Assembly: GCA_021779695.1 (NCBI GenBank)
Contig: JAJYAE010000037.1
Span: forward strand, 1 to 21,096
Direction: 5' to 3'
DNA length: 21,096 bases
From: Acidobacteriota bacterium
GTDB taxonomy: Bacteria > Acidobacteriota > Terriglobia > Terriglobales > Acidobacteriaceae
Shown piece after piece: positions 8,983 to 17,164 of the stretch. The translations under genes were made by a program, and so were the position numbers. Under the pieces are notes generated by a model that worked only from the letters and a program-made list of their open reading frames with translations, was not told where the DNA came from and did no database searches. The stretch's first letter is position 1, and each line of letters starts with the position of its first letter.

Positions 8983-9692
8983 TTGTCGCTCCTCCGAAAG
9001 AACACGGTATTGACAGTCTTCGCCACAATCTCATAGCCATGCCCCAAAAGAAGCTGATAAACAGGCTCCGCGGCAGCTAGCTCCATCGTGGCTACACCAA
9101 GGCACTCCGCGAGGATAAGTTCCGGTTTGTGCCGGTCCCAGTCGTTTGAACTCAGAACTTCGTAGTCAAGACCCTCGACATCGATACTCAGGAAGTCGAT
9201 TCGCGCGTCCTTTGGCACGTGGGCACTGAGCAATTTCCCCATCGACTGCGTGACCAATGTAACTTCCCGCAGCACGCGATATCGCCCGATACTTCGGTCC
9301 CGTGCGATTTCTGCAGAAAATGTATTTAGTGCAGGTTCATTGAACTCGTAAAATGTCAATTGTTGCCCTTCAGCACCAACTGCCGCTTGGACATTCGTAT
9401 CTCTCGGCCGTAGATACCTGAAAGCTTCCATGCTGCCGGGTGTCGCGTCGATGTTCAGCCCATTCCAACCTCGACAGTAAAGCTTGTATGTATTGGAGAA
9501 GCGGATGGGATGGTGTGCGCCAATATCCACATAGAATCCCGTCGCTCGATCTTCAAAAAGACGAGCAAGTATCATGTCTTCTCCCTCCTGGGAGTAAGAC
9601 ATGCTGCCCCATGATAGAAACGGGGCCTCGATCAAACGACCGAGTAAAGGCTGCAAGTGCCGAGTTACTGTGCGCTTAATTAATCGCTTCAT
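8979..9692 (-). CDS. FkbM family methyltransferase
   Basis: An S-adenosylmethionine-dependent methyltransferase of 237 residues in the FkbM family, likely to O-methylate a sugar of the repeat unit. The SAM-binding motif I is VDIGAHHP (55-62), followed by NIDATP (80-85) at the end of the second strand and SIDVEG (169-174) at the motif IV region. The opening SYSQEGEDMIL (32-42) is typical of polysaccharide-locus FkbM proteins. The ATG at 9692 lies 17 nt inside the flippase gene, and its end overlaps the next GT4 gene as GTGA, so it is coupled on both sides. The position and sugar methylated cannot be predicted. Confidence 0.9.
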   Translation of the reverse strand: MKRLIKRTVTRHLQPLLGRLIEAPFLSWGSMSYSQEGEDMILARLFEDRATGFYVDIGAHHPIRFSNTYKLYCRGWNGLNIDATPGSMEAFRYLRPRDTNVQAAVGAEGQQLTFYEFNEPALNTFSAEIARDRSIGRYRVLREVTLVTQSMGKLLSAHVPKDARIDFLSIDVEGLDYEVLSSNDWDRHKPELILAECLGVATMELAAAEPVYQLLLGHGYEIVAKTVNTVFFRRSDK

Positions 9693-11106
9693 ATCTTTTC
9701 CAGAGTGTGGTTGGTAGGTACGCTCTCATCTGCATGCGGAAGATGGGGCGAGTTTTAGCACTAAAGACATTACCAAAGACTGCAGCCACCGCATATGCGA
9801 TTACCGTCGCAATAGCTGCACCGACCCCTGCAAATCGAGGAATCAGCAACATGTTTAAGCCGACATTTAATATCGCCCCGGCCACCGTACGATAGAAACT
9901 CAATTTCAGTAAATCTTCGGAAAAATCCCATACCGACTGCGCAACTCCTTGAAAGACAAATACAGAGGCCCAGATATGAACGCTCAAGATGGTGGCCGCT
10001 GGTCCGTATGAGCTTGAGTAAAGGAGTCTGACAATTAGATGCGAGCTTACCGCGACGACCGATCCAATCACGATCGCAAATAGCGTAACGATGCAAAATA
10101 GCCGACGCAATCGCCCATAGTAGAGTGAGGAATTCGATTTCGAACGGATTAGTGCGGGCGATACCGATGATACAACTACAGATGGAATGAAATACCAAAC
10201 CTCTGACACTCGCGTGGCGGCGGCGTACAGACCCACAGCCGTATCGCCCTGCATAACCTTAAGCATCACCATGTCGATCCGCATGTAAATCATGATTGCC
10301 ATATTCGATAGGATTACTGGCCAACTGTGGCGCAGAAGATCCACTGCCTGATCTCGCCTATATTGCCAATCGTAGAGTCTTCCGTAGCTCCAACGATAAC
10401 CAATAAACATCCCGATGGCGCCTAATGCGAGCTCGAATACCTGCGCAAAGGCGAAAGCCCATAATGGTGCAGCCGTGCGGATCAAAAGCAACCGCCAAAC
10501 AGCCATTAGCAAAAAAGCGAAGTTCTTCGCCCATACAGTTAGCCGCGACTGAACTTGGGATTGGAAAAATGCATCGAACGTGTCGAACGCCTGCAAAAAC
10601 AACGTGATAGAGAGGATAGAGACGAGAATCAGCGCAGTTCGATCATGCGGCTGGATCGCATGAATGACAATAATTGAAGCCGCAATCGCAAGACCGGCGG
10701 CACCAATTCTGAGGGTAAGAGCCGTTCCAAGAATCACCCCAGTCCGTGAGATATCTCTTACAATCTCTCGAACGATGATCATATCGAAGCCAAGGCCTGT
10801 TATTGCGCTAAATAGCGCTATGAACGCCATTGCAAAGCCCAGACTTCCAAATCTATTTGGGCCGAGATACCGTGCAAGCAATACAGTAATAATGACTCCC
10901 ACTCCCATTCGTACAATACGATCAACTAGAAGCCAGCCTGTATTACTCATAATCACCCGCAGCGACGAGTGACCACTTAGTCGTGATCGGATGGACAGTG
11001 GCAGATGGTTCACCCAGCGAAGGGGCAATCGAGTCTCATTTTGAGTGGTCATCAAATTCCATCCTGTACGGCACAGATGTCCACTCCTGGTAGAAGAATG
11101 CACCAT
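9676..11106 (-). CDS. wzx: Polysaccharide flippase, Wzx-like (MVF/MATE superfamily)
   Basis: An integral membrane protein of 476 residues with about 12 hydrophobic segments, expected to flip the lipid-linked repeat unit across the inner membrane. The conserved N-terminal block begins around SNTGWLLVDRIVRMGVG and continues with LARYLGPNRFGSLGFAMAF, characteristic of the polysaccharide biosynthesis/transport family. The first approximately 50 residues are hydrophilic and precede the first helix. The start is uncertain: ATG 11106 has AGAGG about 9 nt upstream, while ATG 11052 (residue 19) has AGGA at similar spacing. It is the first gene of the leftward run, and its 3' end overlaps fkbM by 17 nt. 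Its promoter should lie in the 182-nt divergent gap to its right. Confidence 0.88.
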   Translation of the reverse strand: MVHSSTRSGHLCRTGWNLMTTQNETRLPLRWVNHLPLSIRSRLSGHSSLRVIMSNTGWLLVDRIVRMGVGVIITVLLARYLGPNRFGSLGFAMAFIALFSAITGLGFDMIIVREIVRDISRTGVILGTALTLRIGAAGLAIAASIIVIHAIQPHDRTALILVSILSITLFLQAFDTFDAFFQSQVQSRLTVWAKNFAFLLMAVWRLLLIRTAAPLWAFAFAQVFELALGAIGMFIGYRWSYGRLYDWQYRRDQAVDLLRHSWPVILSNMAIMIYMRIDMVMLKVMQGDTAVGLYAAATRVSEVWYFIPSVVVSSVSPALIRSKSNSSLYYGRLRRLFCIVTLFAIVIGSVVAVSSHLIVRLLYSSSYGPAATILSVHIWASVFVFQGVAQSVWDFSEDLLKLSFYRTVAGAILNVGLNMLLIPRFAGVGAAIATVIAYAVAAVFGNVFSAKTRPIFRMQMRAYLPTTLWKRYEAIN

Positions 11107-11288
11107 GGAACGAATCCTCTGGAACCTGACAAGGGGCGCATTTTGAACATGCCCTCATAGGAAACACACACTCATCCCCGCCTTGAGATGACCTCACTCA
11201 TAGACGGCACAGGATTTGTAAACGATGATGCTCAGGGATTTGAAAATCATTGAGTGCATATAGAATAATACACTGATTGAGGTTTAGA
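11107..11288. promoter_or_regulatory. Divergent intergenic region between wzx and the plus-strand glycosyltransferase
   Basis: This AT-richer gap must hold promoters for both directions. For the plus-strand gene, TTGAAA at 11240-11245 and AATAAT at 11264-11269 are 18 bp apart, a plausible sigma-70 promoter. An imperfect 26-bp inverted repeat (11251-11276, ends TGAGTG and CACTGA) overlaps the proposed -10. I found no convincing promoter on the minus strand for wzx. These calls are by eye. Confidence 0.4.
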
Positions 11289-12233
11289 ATGTACACACTC
11301 GATACTCCTATCGCATTTCTTGTGTTTAATCGCCCCGACACCACGAGGCAGGTTTTCGCGGCGATTCAGTCCGCTCGACCAAGCCGACTGCTTATAGTTG
11401 CGGACGGACCCCGCCACGACCATTCAAGCGATGCCAGGCTCTGCAATGAGGTGCGTGAGATTGTAAATAATGTGACTTGGCCATGCCAGGTTGATATAAA
11501 TTTCGCAACGGAGAACATGGGCTGTCGGGAGCGAGTCATCTCGGGTCTCAACTGGGTTTTTTCGCTTGTGGAAGAAGCTATTATTCTTGAAGACGATTGC
11601 CTACCCCATCCTTGTTTCTTTAGATATTGTAGCGAACTGCTCTTCCGCTTCAGAGACGATGCCAGAATAGGGATGATCTCTGGTACGAATTTCGTAGAGC
11701 ATTTTATCTCTCAACCATACAGCTACTACTTTTCGCAGATGTTTCATATATGGGGTTGGGCTACATGGCGGAGGGCATGGGCGCAATACGATCCTAGCCT
11801 GAAAGACTGGCCTGCAATTAAGGCCGACAAGGTTCTTTCAGAGGTTATCGATGACGCACGTTTGATTAAATACCTGTCGGATATTTTTGATCAAATGCAT
11901 AATGGCAGCGGACCTAACACTTGGGATTATCAATGGCTCTACAGCAATCTGGTTAATCATTCTCTGTCCGTCGTGCCCCGAAATAATCTCATTACAAATA
12001 TTGGGTTTGGACCGGGCGCCACCCATACCACAGATACTAAATCCGCACAAGTGCTTCCTTCTAGAGAGATTCAGTTTCCTCTTAGGCATCCGCCATCATT
12101 AGTTTCCATGCGTACCCTAGATTGTATTGACATGCGAACCTCTTTTTTGCCCACATGGAAACAGCGCGTCTTTTACCGTCTATCTCTGCCCGTTCGCTAC
12201 CTACTGGAGCTTATGCTGCCATCTCGTTCCTAG
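11289..12233 (+). CDS. Glycosyltransferase, GT-A fold, HlpA/hemolysin-associated type
   Basis: A 314-residue nucleotide-diphospho-sugar transferase-like protein of the type often annotated as hemolytic protein HlpA or glycosyltransferase family 2. It shows FNRPDTT (13-19), ADGPR (38-42), NMGCRERV near 76-83, the acidic EDDCLPHP (101-108) as likely metal site, and WGWATWRRAW around 143-152. I chose ATG 11289 because GAGG lies 6 nt upstream; a TTG at 11277 would add four residues. It is the only gene of the polysaccharide locus on the plus strand, and it splits the gmd-fcl pair from the wzx run. It converges on fcl with a 117-nt gap in which I see no clear terminator. It probably adds a sugar to the same polymer, or modifies it. 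Confidence 0.85.
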   Translation: MYTLDTPIAFLVFNRPDTTRQVFAAIQSARPSRLLIVADGPRHDHSSDARLCNEVREIVNNVTWPCQVDINFATENMGCRERVISGLNWVFSLVEEAIILEDDCLPHPCFFRYCSELLFRFRDDARIGMISGTNFVEHFISQPYSYYFSQMFHIWGWATWRRAWAQYDPSLKDWPAIKADKVLSEVIDDARLIKYLSDIFDQMHNGSGPNTWDYQWLYSNLVNHSLSVVPRNNLITNIGFGPGATHTTDTKSAQVLPSREIQFPLRHPPSLVSMRTLDCIDMRTSFLPTWKQRVFYRLSLPVRYLLELMLPSRS

Positions 12234-12350
12234 AGGATACCCCAGCAGCGGATTTCTAGAGGGTTTCTTCACTGGGCCAATTGGACGACGCGCGCGACTA
12301 TCGGACAGAAAATCGAGACATTAATCATTTTGCCACAGCGCAAAAGAGTC

Positions 12351-13331
12351 TCAGCCGCAGCTGCTGGGCGCCGACTCAAGCAGCACTCGAGAAGCCGCAT
12401 AGGTACGTCGGATTCCGTCTTCCAAACTTGTGCGTGCATACCAACCCAACTTGTGCATGCGGGTAACGTCGAGCAACTTTCGAGGAGTGCCGTCCGGCTT
12501 CGATGCATCAAAGATAATTTCACCCTCGTAGTTGAAAACCCGACAGATTAAGGTTGCAAGCTCTCGAATTGCCAAGTCCTCACCGCTACCAATATTAATG
12601 AGCGGCGGTAAGTCTTCGGTTAACAGGGATTCGTAGATCTTATCAGGCAGGTCAAGGAGAAAGATACACGCCTCAGCCAAGTCTTCACTATAGAGAAACT
12701 CGCGGCGGGGCTCCCCAGTGCCCCAAACTGTGATGGAGCGGTCGCCTCTCGCTTTCGCTTCGACAACTTTTCGCATGAGTGCGGGAAGCACGTGCGAATT
12801 TGCGAGATCAAAGTTGTCGCCGGGGCCATAGAGGTTGGATGGCATGGCAGCAAGGAACTTCGTCCCATACTGACGATTGTACGACCAGCACATTTCGATC
12901 CCCGCGATTTTGGCTACAGCGTAGGCGCGGTTGGTTGGCTCAAGAGGGCCAGTCAAGAGATACTCTTCGCGGATAGGCTGGGGCGCGAGCTTCGGGTAGA
13001 TACAACTCGACCCAAGGAAGAGCAGCCTCTTTACTCCGAATTGGTAGCACGCATCGATGACGTTATTCTGAATGAGCAGATTATCGCGCAGGAAATCAGC
13101 GGGATATGTGTCGTTAGCATAGATGCCACCCACTTTGGCAGCGGCCAGAACCACGTATTCCGGTTTCTCTTCGCGGAAGAATGCGTCCACGGCGACACGA
13201 TCGAACAGGTCCAACTCAGCGCGGCTGCGCTTCAGGATTCTGCTAAATCCTTGGCGCTCCAGCGCGCGGCAGATTGAGGATCCAACCAGTCCGCGATGTC
13301 CCGCTACATAGATTCGGCTTTGCTTTTCCAT
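12351..13331 (-). CDS. fcl: GDP-L-fucose synthase (GDP-4-keto-6-deoxy-D-mannose 3,5-epimerase-4-reductase)
   Basis: Converts GDP-4-keto-6-deoxymannose to GDP-L-fucose with NADPH, the second step after Gmd. The 326-residue length is normal for the family. Motifs are GHRGLVGS (11-18), the family-specific AAAKVGGI (63-70), GSSCIYPK (107-114) and the catalytic Y137/K141 in YAVAK. The ATG at 13331 is 7 nt after the gmd stop, so the two genes are surely one transcription unit; the ribosome site is weak. The C-terminus ends with a short serine-rich tail. Substrate assignment is strong because the adjacent gmd supplies the exact precursor. Confidence 0.96.
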   Translation of the reverse strand: MEKQSRIYVAGHRGLVGSSICRALERQGFSRILKRSRAELDLFDRVAVDAFFREEKPEYVVLAAAKVGGIYANDTYPADFLRDNLLIQNNVIDACYQFGVKRLLFLGSSCIYPKLAPQPIREEYLLTGPLEPTNRAYAVAKIAGIEMCWSYNRQYGTKFLAAMPSNLYGPGDNFDLANSHVLPALMRKVVEAKARGDRSITVWGTGEPRREFLYSEDLAEACIFLLDLPDKIYESLLTEDLPPLINIGSGEDLAIRELATLICRVFNYEGEIIFDASKPDGTPRKLLDVTRMHKLGWYARTSLEDGIRRTYAASRVLLESAPSSCG

Positions 13332-13338
13332 TGGCGGC

Positions 13339-14424
13339 CTAATTTTCGTGCTGATTAAATACAGCGTATCCGTGGCGCTTAGCCAGTGCGTCTTTTTCGG
13401 CGAGCTTCAGATCTTCTTGAATCATTTCCTCCACCAACTCTCGGAACTGAACGCGCGGTTTCCATCCCAACTCTCTTCTCGCCTTTGACGCATCACCGAG
13501 CAGCGTCTCAACCTCGGTGGGACGATAATAACGAGGGTCTACCGCGACCACAAGATTCCCAGCAGAATCTATGCCTTTCTCCTCGACGCCGCTTCCCTGG
13601 AACTGAATATCCATGCCTAGAAAACTGGCCGCTAGCAGCACGAATTCGCGGACGCTGTGCTGCTGGCCTGTGGCAATCACGTAATCGCGCGGCTCATCTT
13701 GCTGTAACATCAACCATTGCATTTCAACATAATCGCGCGCATGTCCCCAGTCGCGAAGAGCGCTCAGGTTTCCGAGAAAGAGACGATCCTGCAAGCCCAG
13801 TTTGATCCGCGTCAAGGCACGAGTGATCTTGCGCGTGACGAAGGTTTCGCCGCGCAAGGGCGATTCGTGATTGAACAAAATGCCATTACAGGCATAGATC
13901 CCATACGCCTCGCGGTAGTTCACTGTGATCCAGTAGGCATACAGCTTCGCGACTGCATACGGTGACCGAGGATAAAAAGGAGTCGTTTCCCGCTGCGGCG
14001 TCTCCTGAACCAAGCCATACAGCTCGGAAGTTGACGCCTGATAGAAACGCGCTGTCCGTTCAAGGCCGGCGATGCGAATAGCCTCCAGGAGGCGAAGTGG
14101 GCCGAGGGCGTCGGAATTCGCCGTATATTCTGGTTCTTCAAAAGAGACTTTGACGTGGCTCTGAGCAGCGAGATTATAAATCTCCTGTGGCTTAACCTTC
14201 TGCACAATTCGAATGAGGGTGCTGGAATCGGTCAAATCGCCATAATGCAGGATGAATCGCTGGTTGGGCTCGTGCGGATCCTCGTAAAGATGGTCGATGC
14301 GCTGGGTATTAAAAAGCGAAGCTCTCCGCTTGATCCCGTGGACCTCGTATCCCTTTGACAGCAACAGTTCTGCTAGATACGCGCCGTCCTGACCTGTAAC
14401 TCCCGTAATCAGAGCCTTCTTCAT
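13339..14424 (-). CDS. gmd: GDP-mannose 4,6-dehydratase
   Basis: Dehydrates GDP-D-mannose to GDP-4-keto-6-deoxy-D-mannose, using bound NADP, in the cytoplasm. The product is 361 residues, close to the bacterial norm. The cofactor loop is [10 protein letters not shown] (8-17). STSELYG at 131-137 gives T132 and E134, and SPYAVAK gives Y156 and K160, the same numbers as the catalytic residues known in the E. coli enzyme. [20 protein letters not shown] (32-51) is the usual nucleotide-binding segment. ATG 14424 is preceded by AAGGAG, at an unusually long 14 nt. It heads the gmd-fcl unit and lies next to the mobile-element remnants. Confidence 0.97.
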   Translation of the reverse strand: MKKALITGVTGQDGAYLAELLLSKGYEVHGIKRRASLFNTQRIDHLYEDPHEPNQRFILHYGDLTDSSTLIRIVQKVKPQEIYNLAAQSHVKVSFEEPEYTANSDALGPLRLLEAIRIAGLERTARFYQASTSELYGLVQETPQRETTPFYPRSPYAVAKLYAYWITVNYREAYGIYACNGILFNHESPLRGETFVTRKITRALTRIKLGLQDRLFLGNLSALRDWGHARDYVEMQWLMLQQDEPRDYVIATGQQHSVREFVLLAASFLGMDIQFQGSGVEEKGIDSAGNLVVAVDPRYYRPTEVETLLGDASKARRELGWKPRVQFRELVEEMIQEDLKLAEKDALAKRHGYAVFNQHEN

Positions 14425-14455
14425 GGATAATTTTGCAGCTCCTTGCTAAGGTGAG

Positions 14456-14461
14456 ATTATA
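14456..14461 (-). promoter_or_regulatory. Candidate -10 box for gmd-fcl
   Basis: The minus strand reads TATAAT here, an exact consensus -10, 32 nt before the gmd ATG. No good -35 hexamer is found 16-18 bp upstream. Two TCCGGA palindromes occur at 14471-14476 and 14487-14492, 16 bp apart, in the position of a -35 region and could bind a regulator. Confidence 0.35.
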
Positions 14462-14747
14462 TGGTATCAATCCGGAAGTTGTTTGGTCCGGAAATGCGAG
14501 CATCGCCCAAAACATAGATCTGCCTCGATCCTAATCTGGCGATGAAGCAACCGGCTCTGATTGCTATCCACTCGAGTCCCCGGAATCTCACCAGGCAGCA
14601 TTGCGGCTACCGCCAAGCGAAGATTCTTGCCTGTGCTTGGAGTGTTTGCGGTTCCAGCAAGCAATGAGTTGAGACTTCAATCGAACACTTCTGTGAACCG
14701 CGCTTGCGCACCTTTGGCGTCCTTGTCTTTTATCCGTCTAAATCCGC
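14462..14747. other. Gene-free stretch upstream of gmd
   Basis: Apart from the possible gmd control sequences at its left end, I see no gene, RNA or clear repeat. Short open frames exist on both strands (for example 14561-14803 plus and 14467-14664 minus), but neither translation resembles a protein I know and neither has a convincing start. It may be degenerate DNA belonging to the mobile remnants next door. Confidence 0.4.
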
Positions 14748-15230
14748 GTGGAAAAGATCGATTCGCGTCGTTTGCCAGAATTGGCCTTGAACAAGCGTCG
14801 TAGACGCGCAGTGAAGCTGCGTGAAGCCGGCGCTTCGGTTCGTTAGGCCGCCGGCCAGCGCGGACTATCGACGCTCAAGGTTGTAGAGGTGCACAAGACA
14901 TTTACCGGGGCGGGGGAGCGAAGTCAGCATCTAACGGCGAGGGCATCCCGTTGGATCGGGTCGCATGTTGACCTCCGAGCAAGAGAGGAAGATTCAGCAA
15001 CTGATACAGCACCACACGCCGGTCCAGTTGAAGTTACTTACGCGCTGTGGACGCACCAGGCGGTCAGCGATTTGATTGAGGTGGTGTACGGTGTACCTCT
15101 GACGGTGCGCAGCTGGGCAAGTATCTGAAGCGGTGGGGACTCACGCCGCAGCGGCCGCTGAAGAAAGCCTATGAGCAATCGCCTGAGGCGGTTCACAAGT
15201 GGGTGAACGAAGAATATCCGACGATCGCTC
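14748..15230 (+). pseudogene. Decayed IS630-family transposase, N-terminal part
   Basis: Reading the plus strand with frame changes gives the N-terminal helix-turn-helix half of an IS630-type transposase. It starts at GTG 14748 (VEKIDSRRLPELALNKRRRR...LREAGASVR). A TAG interrupts at 14844-14846. The frame then moves near the G-rich 14909-14917, where a TAA occurs at 14932-14934 before MLTSEQERKIQQLIQHHTP (from 14965). It returns to the first frame near 15035 (YALWTHQAVSDLI) and shifts again near 15112 to GKYLKRWGLTPQRPLKKAYE. Similarity stops at NEEYPTIA, around 15229. The DDE catalytic half is absent. Two stops and about three frameshifts show that it is dead. The family call comes from the recognisable winged-helix sequence. 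Confidence 0.8.
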
Positions 15231-15704
15231 AATTTTGAGCGGCTCACGATGATGGTCAAAGTAAAGGCCGTCAACGGGCGAATCGGCCGGGTGAAAACCG
15301 AGTGCTCGGAAGATGAGCTTCCGATGGACCCGGATTTCGCCACCGAATTGCTACGGTGGAAGGCTCAGTGCAGGCAAACACCGGGAGATTGGGTCTTCCC
15401 AAGCCCGGTGACCGACCGGTGCTTCCATGCGAGCCCCATTCAGCAGGACTACATTCGTCCCGCTGCAGAAAAGCTTGGTATCGAAGGTGCGGGGTGGCAC
15501 ACCTTTCGCCATACGTACCGCGCTTGGTTGGACTCGACTGGGGCTCCGATTGGCGTCCAGCAGAAGCTCATGAGGCATGCGCAGATGAGCACCACCACAG
15601 ATATCTACGGAGGTGCTCTCCTGATGCAGTCCAAGCGGGAAGCGAACAGCAAGGTGGTCCGCCTTGCGCTTTGTCCAGGCGGGCAGCAGGCCGATCTGGC
15701 ATAG
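15228..15704 (+). pseudogene. Tyrosine recombinase/phage integrase, C-terminal catalytic fragment
   Basis: The last 158 codons of a phage-type integrase, open from about codon LNFERLTM at 15228, before the first ATG at 15249, to the TAG at 15702-15704. It contains the beta-hairpin lysine region (VKTECSEDELP), the HxxR box in WHTFRHTYRAW, the second conserved His in LMRHAQMSTT and the nucleophile Tyr in DIYGG. The N-terminal arm and core-binding domains and the first catalytic Arg (usually in a GLRISE-like motif) are missing, replaced by the IS630 remnant. It should therefore be inactive. It lies 130 nt from the 3' end of the tRNA(fMet) gene, a usual place for an island integrase. Confidence 0.82.
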
Positions 15705-15720
15705 GAGCATCTCCTGAACT

Positions 15721-15749
15721 GAAAAAGGCTGCTCGCGGCAGCCTTTTTC
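15721..15749. terminator. Bidirectional intrinsic terminator
   Basis: A perfect 12-bp stem, GAAAAAGGCTGC at 15721-15732 and its complement at 15738-15749, encloses a 5-nt loop. The arms end in A5 and T5, so either strand yields a GC-rich stem followed by a U run. It can end transcripts from the integrase side and the tRNA transcript coming from the right. Confidence 0.88.
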
Positions 15750-15834
15750 AAACCATCGGATGAGCGCAGTTCTTAATGGACCTTTTTTGGACCTTCGCTC
15801 GAAGCTCTCAAATCTCGTAGCTAATTGATTTTAT

Positions 15835-15911
<77 letters not shown>

Positions 15912-15916
15912 TTTAC

Positions 15917-15945
15917 AGTCTATCAACCACTCGCTGCGGGGTCAA
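15917..15945 (-). promoter_or_regulatory. Sigma-70 promoter of tRNA-fMet
   Basis: On the minus strand TTGACC (15940-15945) and TAGACT (15917-15922) are separated by exactly 17 bp. The -10 ends only 5 nt before the mature tRNA, so transcription should start at or next to the tRNA 5' end. It lies in the gap between era and the tRNA. Confidence 0.75.
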
Positions 15946-15964
15946 CGCTCGCCCATCTTTGCCC

Positions 15965-17011
15965 TTACTCTTCGTGCTCTGCTCTCTCGCTGCCTTGCTC
16001 GGCCGCCAGCCGTTCCAGCTGATTCCGCCAGTCCAGCCCCTCCACAAAGCTGCGCGACTCCCTCCATCCCGGTTCCACAATCACATGCAGCTCCAGGAAC
16101 ACCCGCGTCCCCAGCAGCGACTCGATCTGCTTCCGCGCGCCGGTGCCAATCTCCTTCAGTTTCGTTCCGCCCTTGCCAATCAGAATCGCCTTCTGCCCTG
16201 CGCGCTCGCAGTAGATCGCCGCGGCAATCCGCGTCAGCGGCAGCTTACCGCCCTTTGCGCGCGCCGTCTCCGCCGGCTCTTCATAGCGCTCAATCACCAC
16301 CGCCGCGGCATACGGAACCTCTTCGCCCGTCTCCACCAGAATCCGCTCGCGAATCAGCTCGGCCACCATGAATCGCTGCGGCTGGTCCGTGTACTGGTCC
16401 TTTGGAAAATACCGCTCGCCCGCTGGCAGCTTCGCCACAATCGCGCGCACCAGCGCCTCCAGCCCGTCGCGCTTCTTCGCGCTTACCGGAATCACCTCGG
16501 CAAAGTTGTACTGCTTCGTCAGCGACTCAATCAGCGGCAGCAGCTTGTCCTTCGCCACCAGGTCAATCTTCGTCAGCACCAGAAACACCGGACAATCCAG
16601 CCCGCGAATCAGGCTAAACAGAAATTCGTCCTCGCTCGACCATGCCGCGCGGCCAGCCTTCTTCGCGCCGCCTTCGTCCGCAGCCGACGCCTCTTCCAGT
16701 TGCACGCGCCGCGTCGCATCCATCAGCACCAGCACCACGTCGCGCGTCTCAAGCGCCTCGTGCACCTCATGCAGCATGCGCCGGTCCAGTTGCGACGCCG
16801 GCTTGTGCACGCCCGGCGTATCCACAAACACAATCTGCGCCGCCGGATGCACGCCCTTGCGCGCCGCCACCTCCACCACGCCTACAATGCGGTTCCGCGT
16901 GGTCTGCGGCTTCGGCGTCACAATCGCCACCTTCTCGCCCGTGAGCGCATTCAGCAGCGTGCTTTTCCCGGCGTTGGGCCGGCCCAGAATGGCAACAAAT
17001 CCAGATTTCAA
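15965..17011 (-). CDS. era: GTPase Era (ribosome small-subunit maturation)
   Basis: An essential Ras-like GTPase that binds 16S rRNA near its 3' end and checks 30S assembly. The 348-residue product has G1 GRPNAGKS (10-17), G2 TTRNR (37-41), G3 DTPG (64-67), G4 TKID (147-150), G5 SAK (177-179) and the C-terminal KH domain with GKGG (269-272). It is about 45 residues longer than usual, partly through an acidic, Ala-rich insert at about 103-127 between G3 and G4. The start is TTG 17011: an in-frame TGA lies six codons upstream, and GAGGAG precedes the TTG by about 11 nt, leaving no other start. It belongs with phoH and ybeY, its classic neighbours. Confidence 0.97.
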   Translation of the reverse strand: MKSGFVAILGRPNAGKSTLLNALTGEKVAIVTPKPQTTRNRIVGVVEVAARKGVHPAAQIVFVDTPGVHKPASQLDRRMLHEVHEALETRDVVLVLMDATRRVQLEEASAADEGGAKKAGRAAWSSEDEFLFSLIRGLDCPVFLVLTKIDLVAKDKLLPLIESLTKQYNFAEVIPVSAKKRDGLEALVRAIVAKLPAGERYFPKDQYTDQPQRFMVAELIRERILVETGEEVPYAAAVVIERYEEPAETARAKGGKLPLTRIAAAIYCERAGQKAILIGKGGTKLKEIGTGARKQIESLLGTRVFLELHVIVEPGWRESRSFVEGLDWRNQLERLAAEQGSERAEHEE

Positions 17012-17033
17012 AGCGCGGTATGCTCCTCAGGAC

Positions 17034-17039
17034 ATTATC
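17034..17039 (-). promoter_or_regulatory. Candidate -10 box for era
   Basis: The minus strand reads GATAAT here, with a weak TTCTGA 17 bp upstream. A transcript would start just before the GAGGAG ribosome site of era. The 153-nt gap between era and the methyltransferase gene holds nothing else that I can recognise. Confidence 0.3.
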
Positions 17040-17164
17040 AAGGATGGCGGCGAGAGTCAGAAATCTTACCCCACGAAAGAGAAGAAGTTGATCGCGCTGG
17101 AATGCTCGTTTACCGCCGCCGCGCTCTGCCGCAACGGAGGTCTCTCGCCCATTGGATCAGCCTG

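Noticed and set aside
12234..12350. A terminator between the convergent glycosyltransferase and fcl genes
   Set aside because: No stem with a following U run is visible in the 117-nt gap.
14561..14803. An 80-codon plus-strand frame upstream of the IS630 remnant
   Set aside because: No recognisable domain, no ribosome site, and it runs out of frame into the transposase remnant.
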